Of a DNA stretch of 11,175 nucleotides, positions 1 through 6,916 are shown piece by piece (the stretch's first letter is position 1; each line of letters starts with the position of its first letter). Origin of the DNA: Pancytospora philotis (lineage: Eukaryota; Microsporidia); NCBI GenBank assembly GCA_023647555.1, contig JALRLY010000211.1:1-11175 (forward strand). The letters are read 5' to 3'. A program made the position numbers and the translations under genes. The notes under the pieces are model-generated. The model ran no database searches. It saw only the letters and a list, made by a program, of their open reading frames with translations, and had not been told where the DNA came from.

Positions 1-83
1 TCATCCCGCAGAGCTGTCGCGCTAGCTTACCGGCACCGCTAGAGCGCTGATGAGCCAATGCATCATATTGCCGCACGGCACCG

Positions 84-95
84 GTAAAATTTTAC
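84..95. promoter_or_regulatory. AT-rich palindrome upstream of the first gene
   Basis: A perfect 12-bp palindrome, GTAAAATTTTAC, lies 18 nt before the ATG at 114. Similar A-run/T-run blocks followed by AC precede RPN1 (AAAAATTTT, minus strand, 6283-6291) and the AN1 gene (10595-10604). I infer a core promoter or transcription-start element of the AT-rich kind found just upstream of microsporidian genes. It also supports 114 as the start of the first gene. The evidence is sequence resemblance only. Confidence 0.35.
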
Positions 96-113
96 TTTCG
101 TAGAGTGGCAGGA

Positions 114-1172
114 ATGAGAGATTGGCGCAGAGATATAGATCATAGCTCGCATTGTAGACTGTACGGCGGGTTGGAGGACCGCTATCGCTACGCCATAGCT
201 CCTCGATCATTCTCTGTTTCAGGGACCGAGGCGGCCCTCAGCAACAGCAAAACTGCTTCGTACCGTGAGCATCTGTTGTCACTGTATATGCAGCCTCTGT
301 TGTATCTGTTCTCTGGCTGGCACCACTCGGCGATGCGCGCCCCTTATTATAATTGCGTGGCCTGCCTGCCCTTTATCGGACCGATGTCTCGTGCGCTGCT
401 TTTCCCTACGCTCGGAGTGATCGCCGACCTGCTCGCGAACGAGATGCTGACGCGCATGTACAAATCGAGCAACGCCCCAGATATCATCTACCTGCTCTTC
501 CTCCCCAGCTTCCTCTTCTTCGCGAGCCAGGCCTTCATGCTGCTCTCGCGTGATTGGTTCATAAGCACGAACGATCTGATTGCTGGGCTGGCGTGCGCCA
601 GCCTGTACGTATACCCCTTCGTGTCCTCGCAGACGCTCGACTACGTCTACTCCACGGAGCTGCGGCTCGCGATCGACGCCGCCGGCGTGGTGTTCGCGTC
701 CGCGTTGATAGAGATCCTCGTTGGGCGGAAGAGCAAGGTCGAGCGCAACATCATATGCATGGCGGTGCTGCTCACCGCGCTGTCTGCCCTGTACATCCCC
801 AGTGAGCTCTTCACCCACCGCACCTTTGGGATGACGATCGTAACACTCGTGCTGCGCGTCTGCGTCTACATCTTCGGCCACATCCTCGTGATCGCGTACT
901 CGCCCGCCAAAATTTTGTATATCGGCAGCACTCTCGTGCTCATGTACGCGATCCTGCACTTCAGCTGGCAGATTCCGTACGAGACCGCCCGCCAGCTTAA
1001 GTACCTCGAAGCGAATTCCGGCGCGGCCTCGCTGCTCTTCGGCCTGCTCCTCCTGGATGTAGTTTTCAAATACATGACGCTGGCGCAGGTGGACCTGGAC
1101 ATAATTTACGTATTCCTGTGCATGCAGCTGGTCCTCTACCTCATCCTGAAAGGCCTGAGGGTTCTCTCGTAG
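114..1172 (+). CDS. Polytopic membrane protein, probable GPI-transamidase subunit PIG-U/GAB1-like
   Basis: The predicted protein has 352 residues. After a hydrophilic N-terminal stretch of about 55 residues there are roughly nine hydrophobic segments reaching the C-terminus. The order and spacing of several blocks resemble PIG-U/GAB1, the multi-pass ER subunit of the complex that attaches GPI anchors: a PLLYLF/GWHHS block, an LPFIGP...VIADLL block like PIG-U's PLIIYLF...MITDAL, a FLPSFLF...NDLIAG block, and a C-terminal LLFGLLLLDVVFKY...DIIYVFLCMQ block like PIG-U's VLGPILHHLWIY...FFYAITLTFN. It is shorter than human PIG-U (435) and yeast Gab1 (394). No catalytic motif is expected. Frame-open GTG 105 precedes ATG 114, the first Met, which I chose. 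Met 288 is an alternative that would remove the hydrophilic leader. The comparison is from remembered family patterns, so another polytopic ER protein remains possible. Confidence 0.5.
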   Translation: MRDWRRDIDHSSHCRLYGGLEDRYRYAIAPRSFSVSGTEAALSNSKTASYREHLLSLYMQPLLYLFSGWHHSAMRAPYYNCVACLPFIGPMSRALLFPTLGVIADLLANEMLTRMYKSSNAPDIIYLLFLPSFLFFASQAFMLLSRDWFISTNDLIAGLACASLYVYPFVSSQTLDYVYSTELRLAIDAAGVVFASALIEILVGRKSKVERNIICMAVLLTALSALYIPSELFTHRTFGMTIVTLVLRVCVYIFGHILVIAYSPAKILYIGSTLVLMYAILHFSWQIPYETARQLKYLEANSGAASLLFGLLLLDVVFKYMTLAQVDLDIIYVFLCMQLVLYLILKGLRVLS

Positions 1173-2046
1173 CCCGCCGTCGCGGCGCGGCTCTGCAACA
1201 TAAAATAGGAAGGCGATGCACAGCTGACAGTGCGCAGCGCGGTATTTATCTTGGTAAATTCATTAATCGATGCTGTTGTATTTTACTCTTGGGCTGCGCG
1301 CTTTCCGGGCAGGCGCCCGGTACTAGGGCGACCTCTGCCGCATTCTCAGACAGCAGGTGCAAAACGAGCCAGCCAGCTACCACGCATTTGCCGCCAATAA
1401 TGGTGGCAGTTGGCGCGCTTTCATAAGCCAACTCTTATAGCGAAAGAAAGGAATGCAACCATGGGTCGGGTCGTACAATTTAATGATATTTTCCGAAGCT
1501 GACGTATCGTGAGCAAGTTTATGGGGCTATAAGCGCATATCTTTATATAGATTTTATGCTTTAACAAGCTTATGCACTTATCTTTGATGCAATAAATTTA
1601 ACAATACTGCGCGAACAAATAAAAATTAGTTACTACCAGGCACGTATAGCTTGAATATGGTATTTGTTGAAAGAGCTTATATAAGAAAAACAGGGCTGGA
1701 TGGAACAATTAGCTAACCTATTATGAGTAGGTTCTATGATTCTGTCAATATTAGCGCAAAGTAAAGCTAATTTTTTATCAAATTTAATGAATGAATCGAG
1801 ATACACTCTTCACTTTATGTGTTCGATTCGACATAATACTGTACTAAGCACTTTACCAAAAGCACGTGTTCAGCGCAATAGAGCGTTTAGCTACTGTGTT
1901 ATAACATGTACGTGAATAATCATGCTAGCAGATGGGCAAAACTTCTGTGCCAACCGTGCCGCCTCATCGCTTCTACGCACTGTCTACAAACGCACTTGCC
2001 GCCGCTTGCTGATTAATTTGCCACTGCAAAGGCCGCCAAATAAACA
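1173..2046. other. 874-bp intergenic region, mostly AT-rich
   Basis: I see no convincing gene here. The first 260 bp are still fairly GC-rich and start with a short GC stem-loop (1175-1187) just after the stop codon. From about 1430 to 1920 the sequence is AT-rich with frequent stops in all frames. It holds small inverted repeats: AACCTA/TAGGTT with a 7-nt loop (1715-1733), TATGT/ACATA with a 10-nt loop (1816-1835), and CTTATATAAG (1676-1685). I looked for tRNA A/B boxes and for U1, U2, U5 and U6 signatures and found none that hold. The promoter of the DHHC-like gene presumably lies at the right end. Confidence 0.6.
1175..1187 (+). repeat. GC stem-loop after the first gene's stop codon
   Basis: CGCCG-tcg-CGGCG forms a 5-bp perfect stem with a 3-nt loop, starting 2 nt after the TAG at 1170-1172. 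It would sit in the 3' untranslated region. No AATAAA follows closely; the nearest similar string is CATAAAA about 20 nt further on. It may be chance. Confidence 0.3.
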
Positions 2047-2988
2047 ATGAACATCGCCCTCGACTTCCTCAAGCACTGCTGCAAGCTGATAATATGCGGC
2101 ATATACCCCATGCTCGACCTGTACGGCTATTTCGTGTTCTGCGGGATCTTCTGCTTCGAGGGCTCGCTTGTCAATACCGCGGGCGCCACCATCTTCTTCG
2201 CCATATACTGCTTCATCACAATGATCAAGATCGTGCTCTACCTCGAGCTCTTCATCCTCAAGGGCCAGACCACGGCGGAGTTCTTCCCGCAGATCGACGA
2301 GAGCAACGACGCGCGCCCGCTCGACAACATCAACCCGTTCGTCGCCGAGCAGCTGATGAACAAGACCTCGGCCTTCACGCACCTCTGCAAACACTGCAAG
2401 ACGTACAAGCCGCCGCGCACGCACCACTGCTCCGTGCTGAACCGCTGCTACCTCAAGTACGACCACTACAACTACATCTTCGATAGCGCCATCGGGTTCC
2501 ACAACTACAAGACGTACTACCAGCTGCTCGTGGTCAGCATGGTGGCCTCGCTCTTTTTCATCATCGTGATCGCGCTCGAGGTGGCGATCCCGCCCAATCC
2601 AGCGCGCGTCACCACGGTGAACTACATTGTGAGCATCGCGCTCTTCTTTATATCTGCCTGTTACAACGGCCAGCAGCTTCTGCTCCATACGCGGCTGATC
2701 TGCAACAATGAGACCTCTGTCGAGCACAGCGCCATCAACGCCTACCAGCGAGGCGACCGCAGCTGGGCGCACACCTTCCAGGAGGGCCCGATATGCTCCG
2801 ACAGCCCGCTCACCGACCGGCATAAGCTCAATCCCTACTACCTGGGCTGCCGGAACAACTGGCGCGAGGTGTTCGGGCCGAGTCCGATTGGCTGGTTCAC
2901 GACCACGTTCACCTCGCTCGGCTCCGGCGCGGCGTTTAAGACGAATGATGCGCAGGGCAACGAAGATATTATCTACGATATTCTATAG
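2047..2988 (+). CDS. DHHC-family four-pass membrane protein with degenerate (DHYN) active site
   Basis: The 313-residue protein has the architecture of protein S-acyltransferases. Two hydrophobic segments (about 5-35 and 40-72) are followed by a cytosolic Cys-rich domain (114-153) and two more hydrophobic segments (about 158-180 and 192-212). A TTxE-type motif (NETSVE, 221-226) and a PaCCT-like block (NPYYLGCRNNWREVFG, 262-277) come next. The Cys-rich domain begins canonically with C114, C117, K121-P-P-R124, H126-H127-C128 and C134. The catalytic tetrapeptide, however, reads D139-H140-Y141-N142, so the acyl-accepting Cys is Asn. Two further consensus Cys are L131 and A148. DHYC is tolerated in some yeast enzymes, but loss of the Cys is not. 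It therefore looks like a pseudo-acyltransferase, perhaps a scaffold or partner subunit. ATG 2047 places the first membrane segment normally. No CCC motif precedes it. Confidence 0.88.
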   Translation: MNIALDFLKHCCKLIICGIYPMLDLYGYFVFCGIFCFEGSLVNTAGATIFFAIYCFITMIKIVLYLELFILKGQTTAEFFPQIDESNDARPLDNINPFVAEQLMNKTSAFTHLCKHCKTYKPPRTHHCSVLNRCYLKYDHYNYIFDSAIGFHNYKTYYQLLVVSMVASLFFIIVIALEVAIPPNPARVTTVNYIVSIALFFISACYNGQQLLLHTRLICNNETSVEHSAINAYQRGDRSWAHTFQEGPICSDSPLTDRHKLNPYYLGCRNNWREVFGPSPIGWFTTTFTSLGSGAAFKTNDAQGNEDIIYDIL

Positions 2989-3272
2989 GGCCGCATGCAG
3001 CCTATGCTTATCTGTTGTACATGGCATCTGCCCACACGCATCACTGCTGCTTTATTCAAGCAAGCAGCCGTGGATATGTGACTGCCAGTTGTACCTGTCA
3101 TTTGCTGCCGCTTACCGTCTCAGTAAATTGTTATAAACTCTGATTTATCGGTGCCAGGTGTTTGGCACATGTGTTGCTAGAATCCTACTTCATAAATTGA
3201 TCAAGCGTTGCAAACACTACCACCGCGTCTAGACCAGCGCCACAGCATAAAACTACGCCAGCAGTCCAGCGC

Positions 3273-3659
3273 ATGCATAAAGTTACATACGGGTCGGGAC
3301 CGAAGACGATAAATGTGCACATGACGTTGGATGATAGCGGTCCCGCTTCCTTCGACGGGTGTTTCGCGCTTGTATTCCACGGCACTCTCCCGCGCCCCTT
3401 CGTTCAAAGAGACACCAGGGTGTTCTGCTCGGTGAAGCTGGACGCATACACCAATACAGTGGAGAGCATCGAGTGCGCGGAAGGCGTGCGCTTCAGCGAC
3501 CTAAAGAGACACATCCCGACGATCTTCGACACCGCCCACATCAGAAGAATCAACAACAAGGCGCTGTATCAGAAGCATAAGGAGCTGGCACTCCAACTGG
3601 CCAGCAGCGTTATCGGGGTAGAGCGGGCTGAGGAGCTCCTTGCGCGACACAATAAATGA
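3273..3659 (+). CDS. Small conserved-looking protein of unknown function
   Basis: This 128-residue ORF is not one I recognise. It has no signal peptide or membrane segment. The middle (about 27-62) looks like alternating beta strands (FALVFHG, VFCSVKLDAY, VESIECAEG). The C-terminal third (about 74-128) is helical and charged (LKRHIPTIF, ALYQKHKELALQLASSVIG, ERAEELLARH). Codons are GC-rich at third positions like the neighbours, and no long competing ORF covers it on the other strand, so I believe it is a gene. The start could be Met1 (3273) or Met17 (3321), and neither has a CCC motif. Its last codons AAT-AAA-TGA contain a polyadenylation hexamer. It converges on RPN1 with 97 bp between stops. 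Confidence 0.7.
   Translation: MHKVTYGSGPKTINVHMTLDDSGPASFDGCFALVFHGTLPRPFVQRDTRVFCSVKLDAYTNTVESIECAEGVRFSDLKRHIPTIFDTAHIRRINNKALYQKHKELALQLASSVIGVERAEELLARHNK
3652..3657 (+). terminator. AATAAA poly(A) signal overlapping the stop of the small gene
   Basis: AATAAA forms the final Asn-Lys codons, immediately followed by TGA. Poly(A) signals overlapping coding ends are typical of microsporidian genes with very short 3' untranslated regions. The RPN1 gene facing it has the same arrangement. Confidence 0.5.
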
Positions 3660-3756
3660 CTTACCGCCCGCGCATTTCTACTCTTGTGGCGCTGCTAAAC
3701 ACAAGCGCACCACTCAAGCCGAAAGGCAAACGAGCACAGCACTAACCAGACAAATA

Positions 3757-6273
3757 TTATTTATTCTTCTTGACAAGGACATCCTCTACATACGCCGTGC
3801 AGATGGGGTCCTCCGCCTCTGCGCGCTCGCAGCTGTTCAGAACGATCGGCAGGTTGTGCACGATGGACGCGCTGATCCGGTTGGGCTTCCCGACAAGGCC
3901 GACCGTCTCGGCCGGCGTGCCTACCCTGACGATGCCCTCGTAGCCCGACACGTACTTCGGGCTGATGGCCCCGGTGATGAGGTACATCAGATAAGGATGC
4001 TCCTTCAGCATGCCCGACTCGAGGAAGACAAATACCGTAGAGATCAGGCTGGCCGCGCTCTTGTGCAGAATGAGCTGGTTGTCGTAGCAAAGAGGCGAGA
4101 GGGTGAAGAGCCCCTTGCCGAGGTTCACCAGGCCCTGCGCAACGATGAGGGCCAGCGAGGCCTTGGAGTCGTTGTATACGTTGCAGAAGTTCGAATCGAG
4201 GATCTTGAGGACCCTGGAGGAGCAAGAGCCCGCACCGACCAGTCCCAGCCCAATCAGCGAGTTGATGCTAGCTTCGCCGCTGTTCACAGAGCGCTCGAGG
4301 ATGTCCACCACATCTACCTTAGGATTGGACGGGTTGAGGATCCCCAGGCAAATGGGCACAATATTCTTGAGATGCGGTGAGTCCAGGAGCAGCGAGGAGG
4401 TTGAGATCCGCTCCAGCAGGTGGGACGACATGGAATCGCCCATGCATACGATGCACGAGGCAATAAGACCGAGCGACTCGAGCAATGCATCGATCTCGCC
4501 CACGAAGGACATTGACAGTATTTTGTCCACGACAGAGACATTCGACGAGCCGATGTGCATGAAGCCGAGCGCAAGGACCTGGGCGTGCCGGTCGAGCCGC
4601 TTGAAAAGCCCAGCACCGACGCTGTCAGATGCAGCGGCCGAAGCATCGGTGGCCTGCGCATCAACGGTGCTGCTGCCAAGCGCATCATCCACCGCAACAT
4701 CGAGTCTGAGGTTGTAGAAGAAAAGAGAAAGGCCGAGGATTGCAAAGTTGCTGAAGGGCGTCTCCTTGCAAAGCTGCTCGTAGACATCCAGACAGGACGC
4801 AAGGATCTCCATATCGCCAGGGAATACGGCACCGAGCACGTAGATCGCAAAGTGGCCCACATTGTTATCAGCAATGGAAAGCAGCGGGAACACCAAATCG
4901 TAGATCTCCTGATCGCCCGTCCCAGTGTAGAGCACGGCAATGCCGAGCAGCGCAGCAAGGATCTCCCTGCTGTCGCCGGAGTGGACAAAAATCGACAGCA
5001 GATTGAGGATAGAGCCATCGGCATCGCGCTGCCTGCAAGAGGCCAGCGCAAGCGCAAGGACAGTTGCTATGTCGGGCTGGTTGCTGATCTGCTCGGCATA
5101 CGCACCGTAGATGAACGGCAGATTGAACGCAGAGATCAGCCCGGCCGATGCCACCGTGGCAATGCTCTTGTTTATTCTCAGCTGCTCGCAATATTCCTTT
5201 TTGATCTTGAAATCACCGTCCTGTGGGAAGAACACGGGATCGCGGCAGTACGCAAAGTGCACAAAGGCGTTCGCCATCGCAAGCACATCGATCCGGTCCT
5301 TGTTCAGGCCCTTGAACATGTACTCGAGCTTCTTCGGCTGCTCCACCTCCAGCGCGCTCGCCACGCCGCTGAACACCTCGTGCATGTGGCCGTTGCTGAG
5401 TATGCGCTCCTCGTCGTCGTCGCCGCGGTAGTAGATGGAGTTCCGCGCAAGGATGTAAAGCAGTTGCTGCTTCATCTGCGGATCCTCCATCCCGCGCGCA
5501 TAGGCCTTGGCCTCCTCTATCCGCCCGCTCCGGATCAGCGCCACCAGGCACTGGCTCGGATCGTACGCCTTTATGCGCAGCACCAGATCGGTCAGCTCGT
5601 AGAACCGCGACAGCTCCTCCAAGTACAGAATGATCCGCTGGCGGTTGTCATCATCGGCCAGCTCCACAAGCAGGTCAAAATACTGCATGCGCGCGGGGCG
5701 CGCCGGCGCAGACTGCACGGGGCTGGCGCCCTCCTTCTCCGCCGACTCCTCCGACGCGGTTATCGACTTGATAAGCTGCGCGAAGCGCACAACAGCATTC
5801 GTGCAGACAGGCGGGGCGCGGGAAACCTCGATGAGAAAATCAATGGCCTCCACCTCGCTGTTGCACCCGACCAGGAAGCGCACGATCGGCTCCACGAGCA
5901 CCTCGTACTCGACCGCCGCCTCCTTCCCTGTCTCCACATCGAGAATATTCGACACGAGCTTCAGAACGTACTGGTGGCCCCACTCAGAAAGCGCGGTCAC
6001 GTTACCGCAGAGCCGGTGCTGCAGACACTCAATGCTGTCATCCAGCACGCACATCGCAGACAGCAGATCGTGCAGGTAGCTTTTGTTGTCGCCCTCGACC
6101 ACCTCGAGGCAGCGCCGGATCTCGGTCTCCGCATCGAGCAGCTCCTGCGTCTTCGCAGCGACCTTGCCCTGCGTGGACTTGATCTCCTTGTGCAGCAGCT
6201 CGAGCGCCATGCGCTGCATCTCGGGGTCGCTCTCCCGGAGCCGCGCTATAATCGTGCTAAGATCGGCCTCCAT
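3757..6273 (-). CDS. RPN1: 26S proteasome regulatory subunit RPN1 (PSMD2)
   Basis: The 838-residue protein is the large non-ATPase base subunit of the 19S particle. This subunit docks ubiquitin receptors and substrates and contacts the Rpt ATPase ring. An N-terminal helical region (about 1-340, with KGLNKDRIDVLAMANAFVHF near its end) leads into the proteasome/cyclosome repeat toroid (about 350-740). Repeat cores are visible as ALLGIAVLYTGTGDQ, FAIYVLGAVFPGD, ALGFMHIGSSN and LIGLGLVGAGSCSSRVLKIL, the last very close to the conserved GLGLxGAGTNNARL. The block GKGLFTLSPLCYDNQL and the C-terminal tail with GxPAETVGLVGKP...NCERAE match the RPN1 C-terminal domain. It is somewhat shorter than human (908) and yeast (993) RPN1, a usual microsporidian trimming. 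The ATG lies 4 nt downstream of a CCC motif. The gene ends AAG-AAT-AAA-TAA and converges on the small + strand gene. An acidic-poor, Ala/Ser-rich insert sits at about 535-555. Confidence 0.95.
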   Translation of the reverse strand: MEADLSTIIARLRESDPEMQRMALELLHKEIKSTQGKVAAKTQELLDAETEIRRCLEVVEGDNKSYLHDLLSAMCVLDDSIECLQHRLCGNVTALSEWGHQYVLKLVSNILDVETGKEAAVEYEVLVEPIVRFLVGCNSEVEAIDFLIEVSRAPPVCTNAVVRFAQLIKSITASEESAEKEGASPVQSAPARPARMQYFDLLVELADDDNRQRIILYLEELSRFYELTDLVLRIKAYDPSQCLVALIRSGRIEEAKAYARGMEDPQMKQQLLYILARNSIYYRGDDDEERILSNGHMHEVFSGVASALEVEQPKKLEYMFKGLNKDRIDVLAMANAFVHFAYCRDPVFFPQDGDFKIKKEYCEQLRINKSIATVASAGLISAFNLPFIYGAYAEQISNQPDIATVLALALASCRQRDADGSILNLLSIFVHSGDSREILAALLGIAVLYTGTGDQEIYDLVFPLLSIADNNVGHFAIYVLGAVFPGDMEILASCLDVYEQLCKETPFSNFAILGLSLFFYNLRLDVAVDDALGSSTVDAQATDASAAASDSVGAGLFKRLDRHAQVLALGFMHIGSSNVSVVDKILSMSFVGEIDALLESLGLIASCIVCMGDSMSSHLLERISTSSLLLDSPHLKNIVPICLGILNPSNPKVDVVDILERSVNSGEASINSLIGLGLVGAGSCSSRVLKILDSNFCNVYNDSKASLALIVAQGLVNLGKGLFTLSPLCYDNQLILHKSAASLISTVFVFLESGMLKEHPYLMYLITGAISPKYVSGYEGIVRVGTPAETVGLVGKPNRISASIVHNLPIVLNSCERAEAEDPICTAYVEDVLVKKNK
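3758..3763 (-). terminator. AATAAA poly(A) signal overlapping the RPN1 stop codon
   Basis: On the minus strand the gene ends AAT-AAA-TAA, so the hexamer overlaps the last two sense codons of RPN1. The hexamer is followed directly by the stop. This mirrors the convergent neighbour and implies an extremely short 3' untranslated region, or a second signal further on that I do not see. Confidence 0.5.
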
Positions 6274-6277
6274 ACTA

Positions 6278-6291
6278 GGGTCAAAAATTTT
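6278..6291 (-). promoter_or_regulatory. AT-rich block plus CCC motif upstream of RPN1
   Basis: Read on the minus strand, AAAATTTTTGACCCTAGT runs directly into the ATG at 6273, with CCC ending 4 nt before it. An AT block followed by a CCC run just ahead of the start codon is a transcription/start signal described across microsporidia. It fixes the RPN1 start and supports the taxonomic inference. Confidence 0.6.
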
Positions 6292-6468
6292 GTTTGTGTA
6301 TCGCAGGCCGGGCCAGAACAGTCACTGTTGGGGTGCGGGTGTCATTCGGCTGGGGGTGTTTCGCCGTTTGGGCATGGATGGCTATGCAATGGTGGAGTGT
6401 TACCGTTTGAACTATCGACAGCTTGGGCAGTTTCAGCCCTTTATTTAGAACAGGCAGCATGCGTAAAT

Positions 6469-6708
6469 ATGAAAACTAAGCAGTGTCTGCGCGCATGCAT
6501 CTCGGTACTTTTTCTGATTGTATGCACGTGTGTGCTAATTGGCTCCGAGCCTAACACGTATAGACGCGCATCCTTTGCAAATGAGCGGTTTTTGCTGCGC
6601 ATTGGTAGGTACTTGTATGCCGGTGTGGTTCGTGTGATCCATTCGCTGCAGAGATACGGGAAAGGTGATGCCCATTATGGCACAGACGCTTTCAATGGCT
6701 ATCAGTAG
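6469..6708 (+). CDS. Possible small secreted or membrane-anchored protein (79 aa)
   Basis: This ORF of 79 residues begins with a basic N-terminus (MKTKQCLR), then a hydrophobic stretch (about 9-25, ACISVLFLIVCTCVLIG). A hydrophilic tail follows, with basic and aromatic residues. That is the shape of a signal peptide or single signal anchor. It occupies the gap between two minus-strand genes and overlaps neither. Third-position composition is intermediate between the strongly GC-rich neighbours and the gaps. No CCC motif sits at the ATG, although a CCCTTTAT string resembling the B56 leader lies about 30 nt upstream (6437-6444). The same frame is also open leftward through the antisense of RPN1, so part of the openness may be accidental. 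I recognise no family. Confidence 0.35.
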   Translation: MKTKQCLRACISVLFLIVCTCVLIGSEPNTYRRASFANERFLLRIGRYLYAGVVRVIHSLQRYGKGDAHYGTDAFNGYQ

Positions 6709-6916
6709 GGTGCCTTACCTTATATAATACAGCGCAGCCTATGAATATCAAGAGAATTGCCAGCATCTGATAGTTAGAATTAAAAAAGCAGTACAATTTC
6801 AAATTAAACCGTTTGCCTTAGAATTGGTAATGAAAACTGCAACCATATTTAAATTTCTCAATTTTTTAATACTTTTCTGCGTCTACAAACCCAGCGGATC
6901 AAGCAAGAAGATCTGC
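6709..6916. other. AT-rich spacer downstream of the lipase gene
   Basis: This 208-bp spacer includes long A/T runs around 6780-6870. A + strand ATG at 6830 starts with the same nine bases as the ORF at 6469 (ATGAAAACT). The frame then runs into the antisense of the lipase, and I do not call it. The lipase 3' end lies here on the minus strand. I see no exact AATAAA for it close to the stop, only TATTAAA-like strings. Confidence 0.5.

Noticed and set aside
38..52. GCTAGAGCGCTGA at the left end similar to GCTAGAAGCGCTGA at 11098-11111
   Set aside because: A single short imperfect match with different flanks, not enough to call a repeat or shared promoter element.
1246..1431. 61-codon minus-strand frame in the first intergenic region
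   Set aside because: It starts at TTG, has no domain or compositional sign of coding, and no start signal.
1816..1835. GTTCGATTC resembling a tRNA T-loop/B box
   Set aside because: The T-stem does not pair properly beyond one or two bases, and no acceptor stem, D arm or anticodon arm can be built around it.
1967..1980. ATCGCTTCT resembling the 5' end of U2 snRNA
   Set aside because: Identity stops after nine bases and the invariant branch-site-pairing region (GTAGTA) and Sm site are missing downstream.
1984..2823. 279-codon minus-strand frame opposite the DHHC-like gene
   Set aside because: Val/Glu/Arg/Asp-rich shadow of a GC-rich gene, whereas the + strand has four membrane segments and several family motifs.
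4555..6280. Long + strand open frame antisense to RPN1
   Set aside because: It is rich in Arg, His, Leu and Gln with no domain pattern, as expected from the reverse of a GC-rich gene. RPN1 on the other strand is unmistakable. Only its tail beyond 6469 was considered separately.
6711..6722. CCTTACCT resembling the 5' end of U1 snRNA
   Set aside because: Only about seven bases match and no U1-like stem-loops follow.
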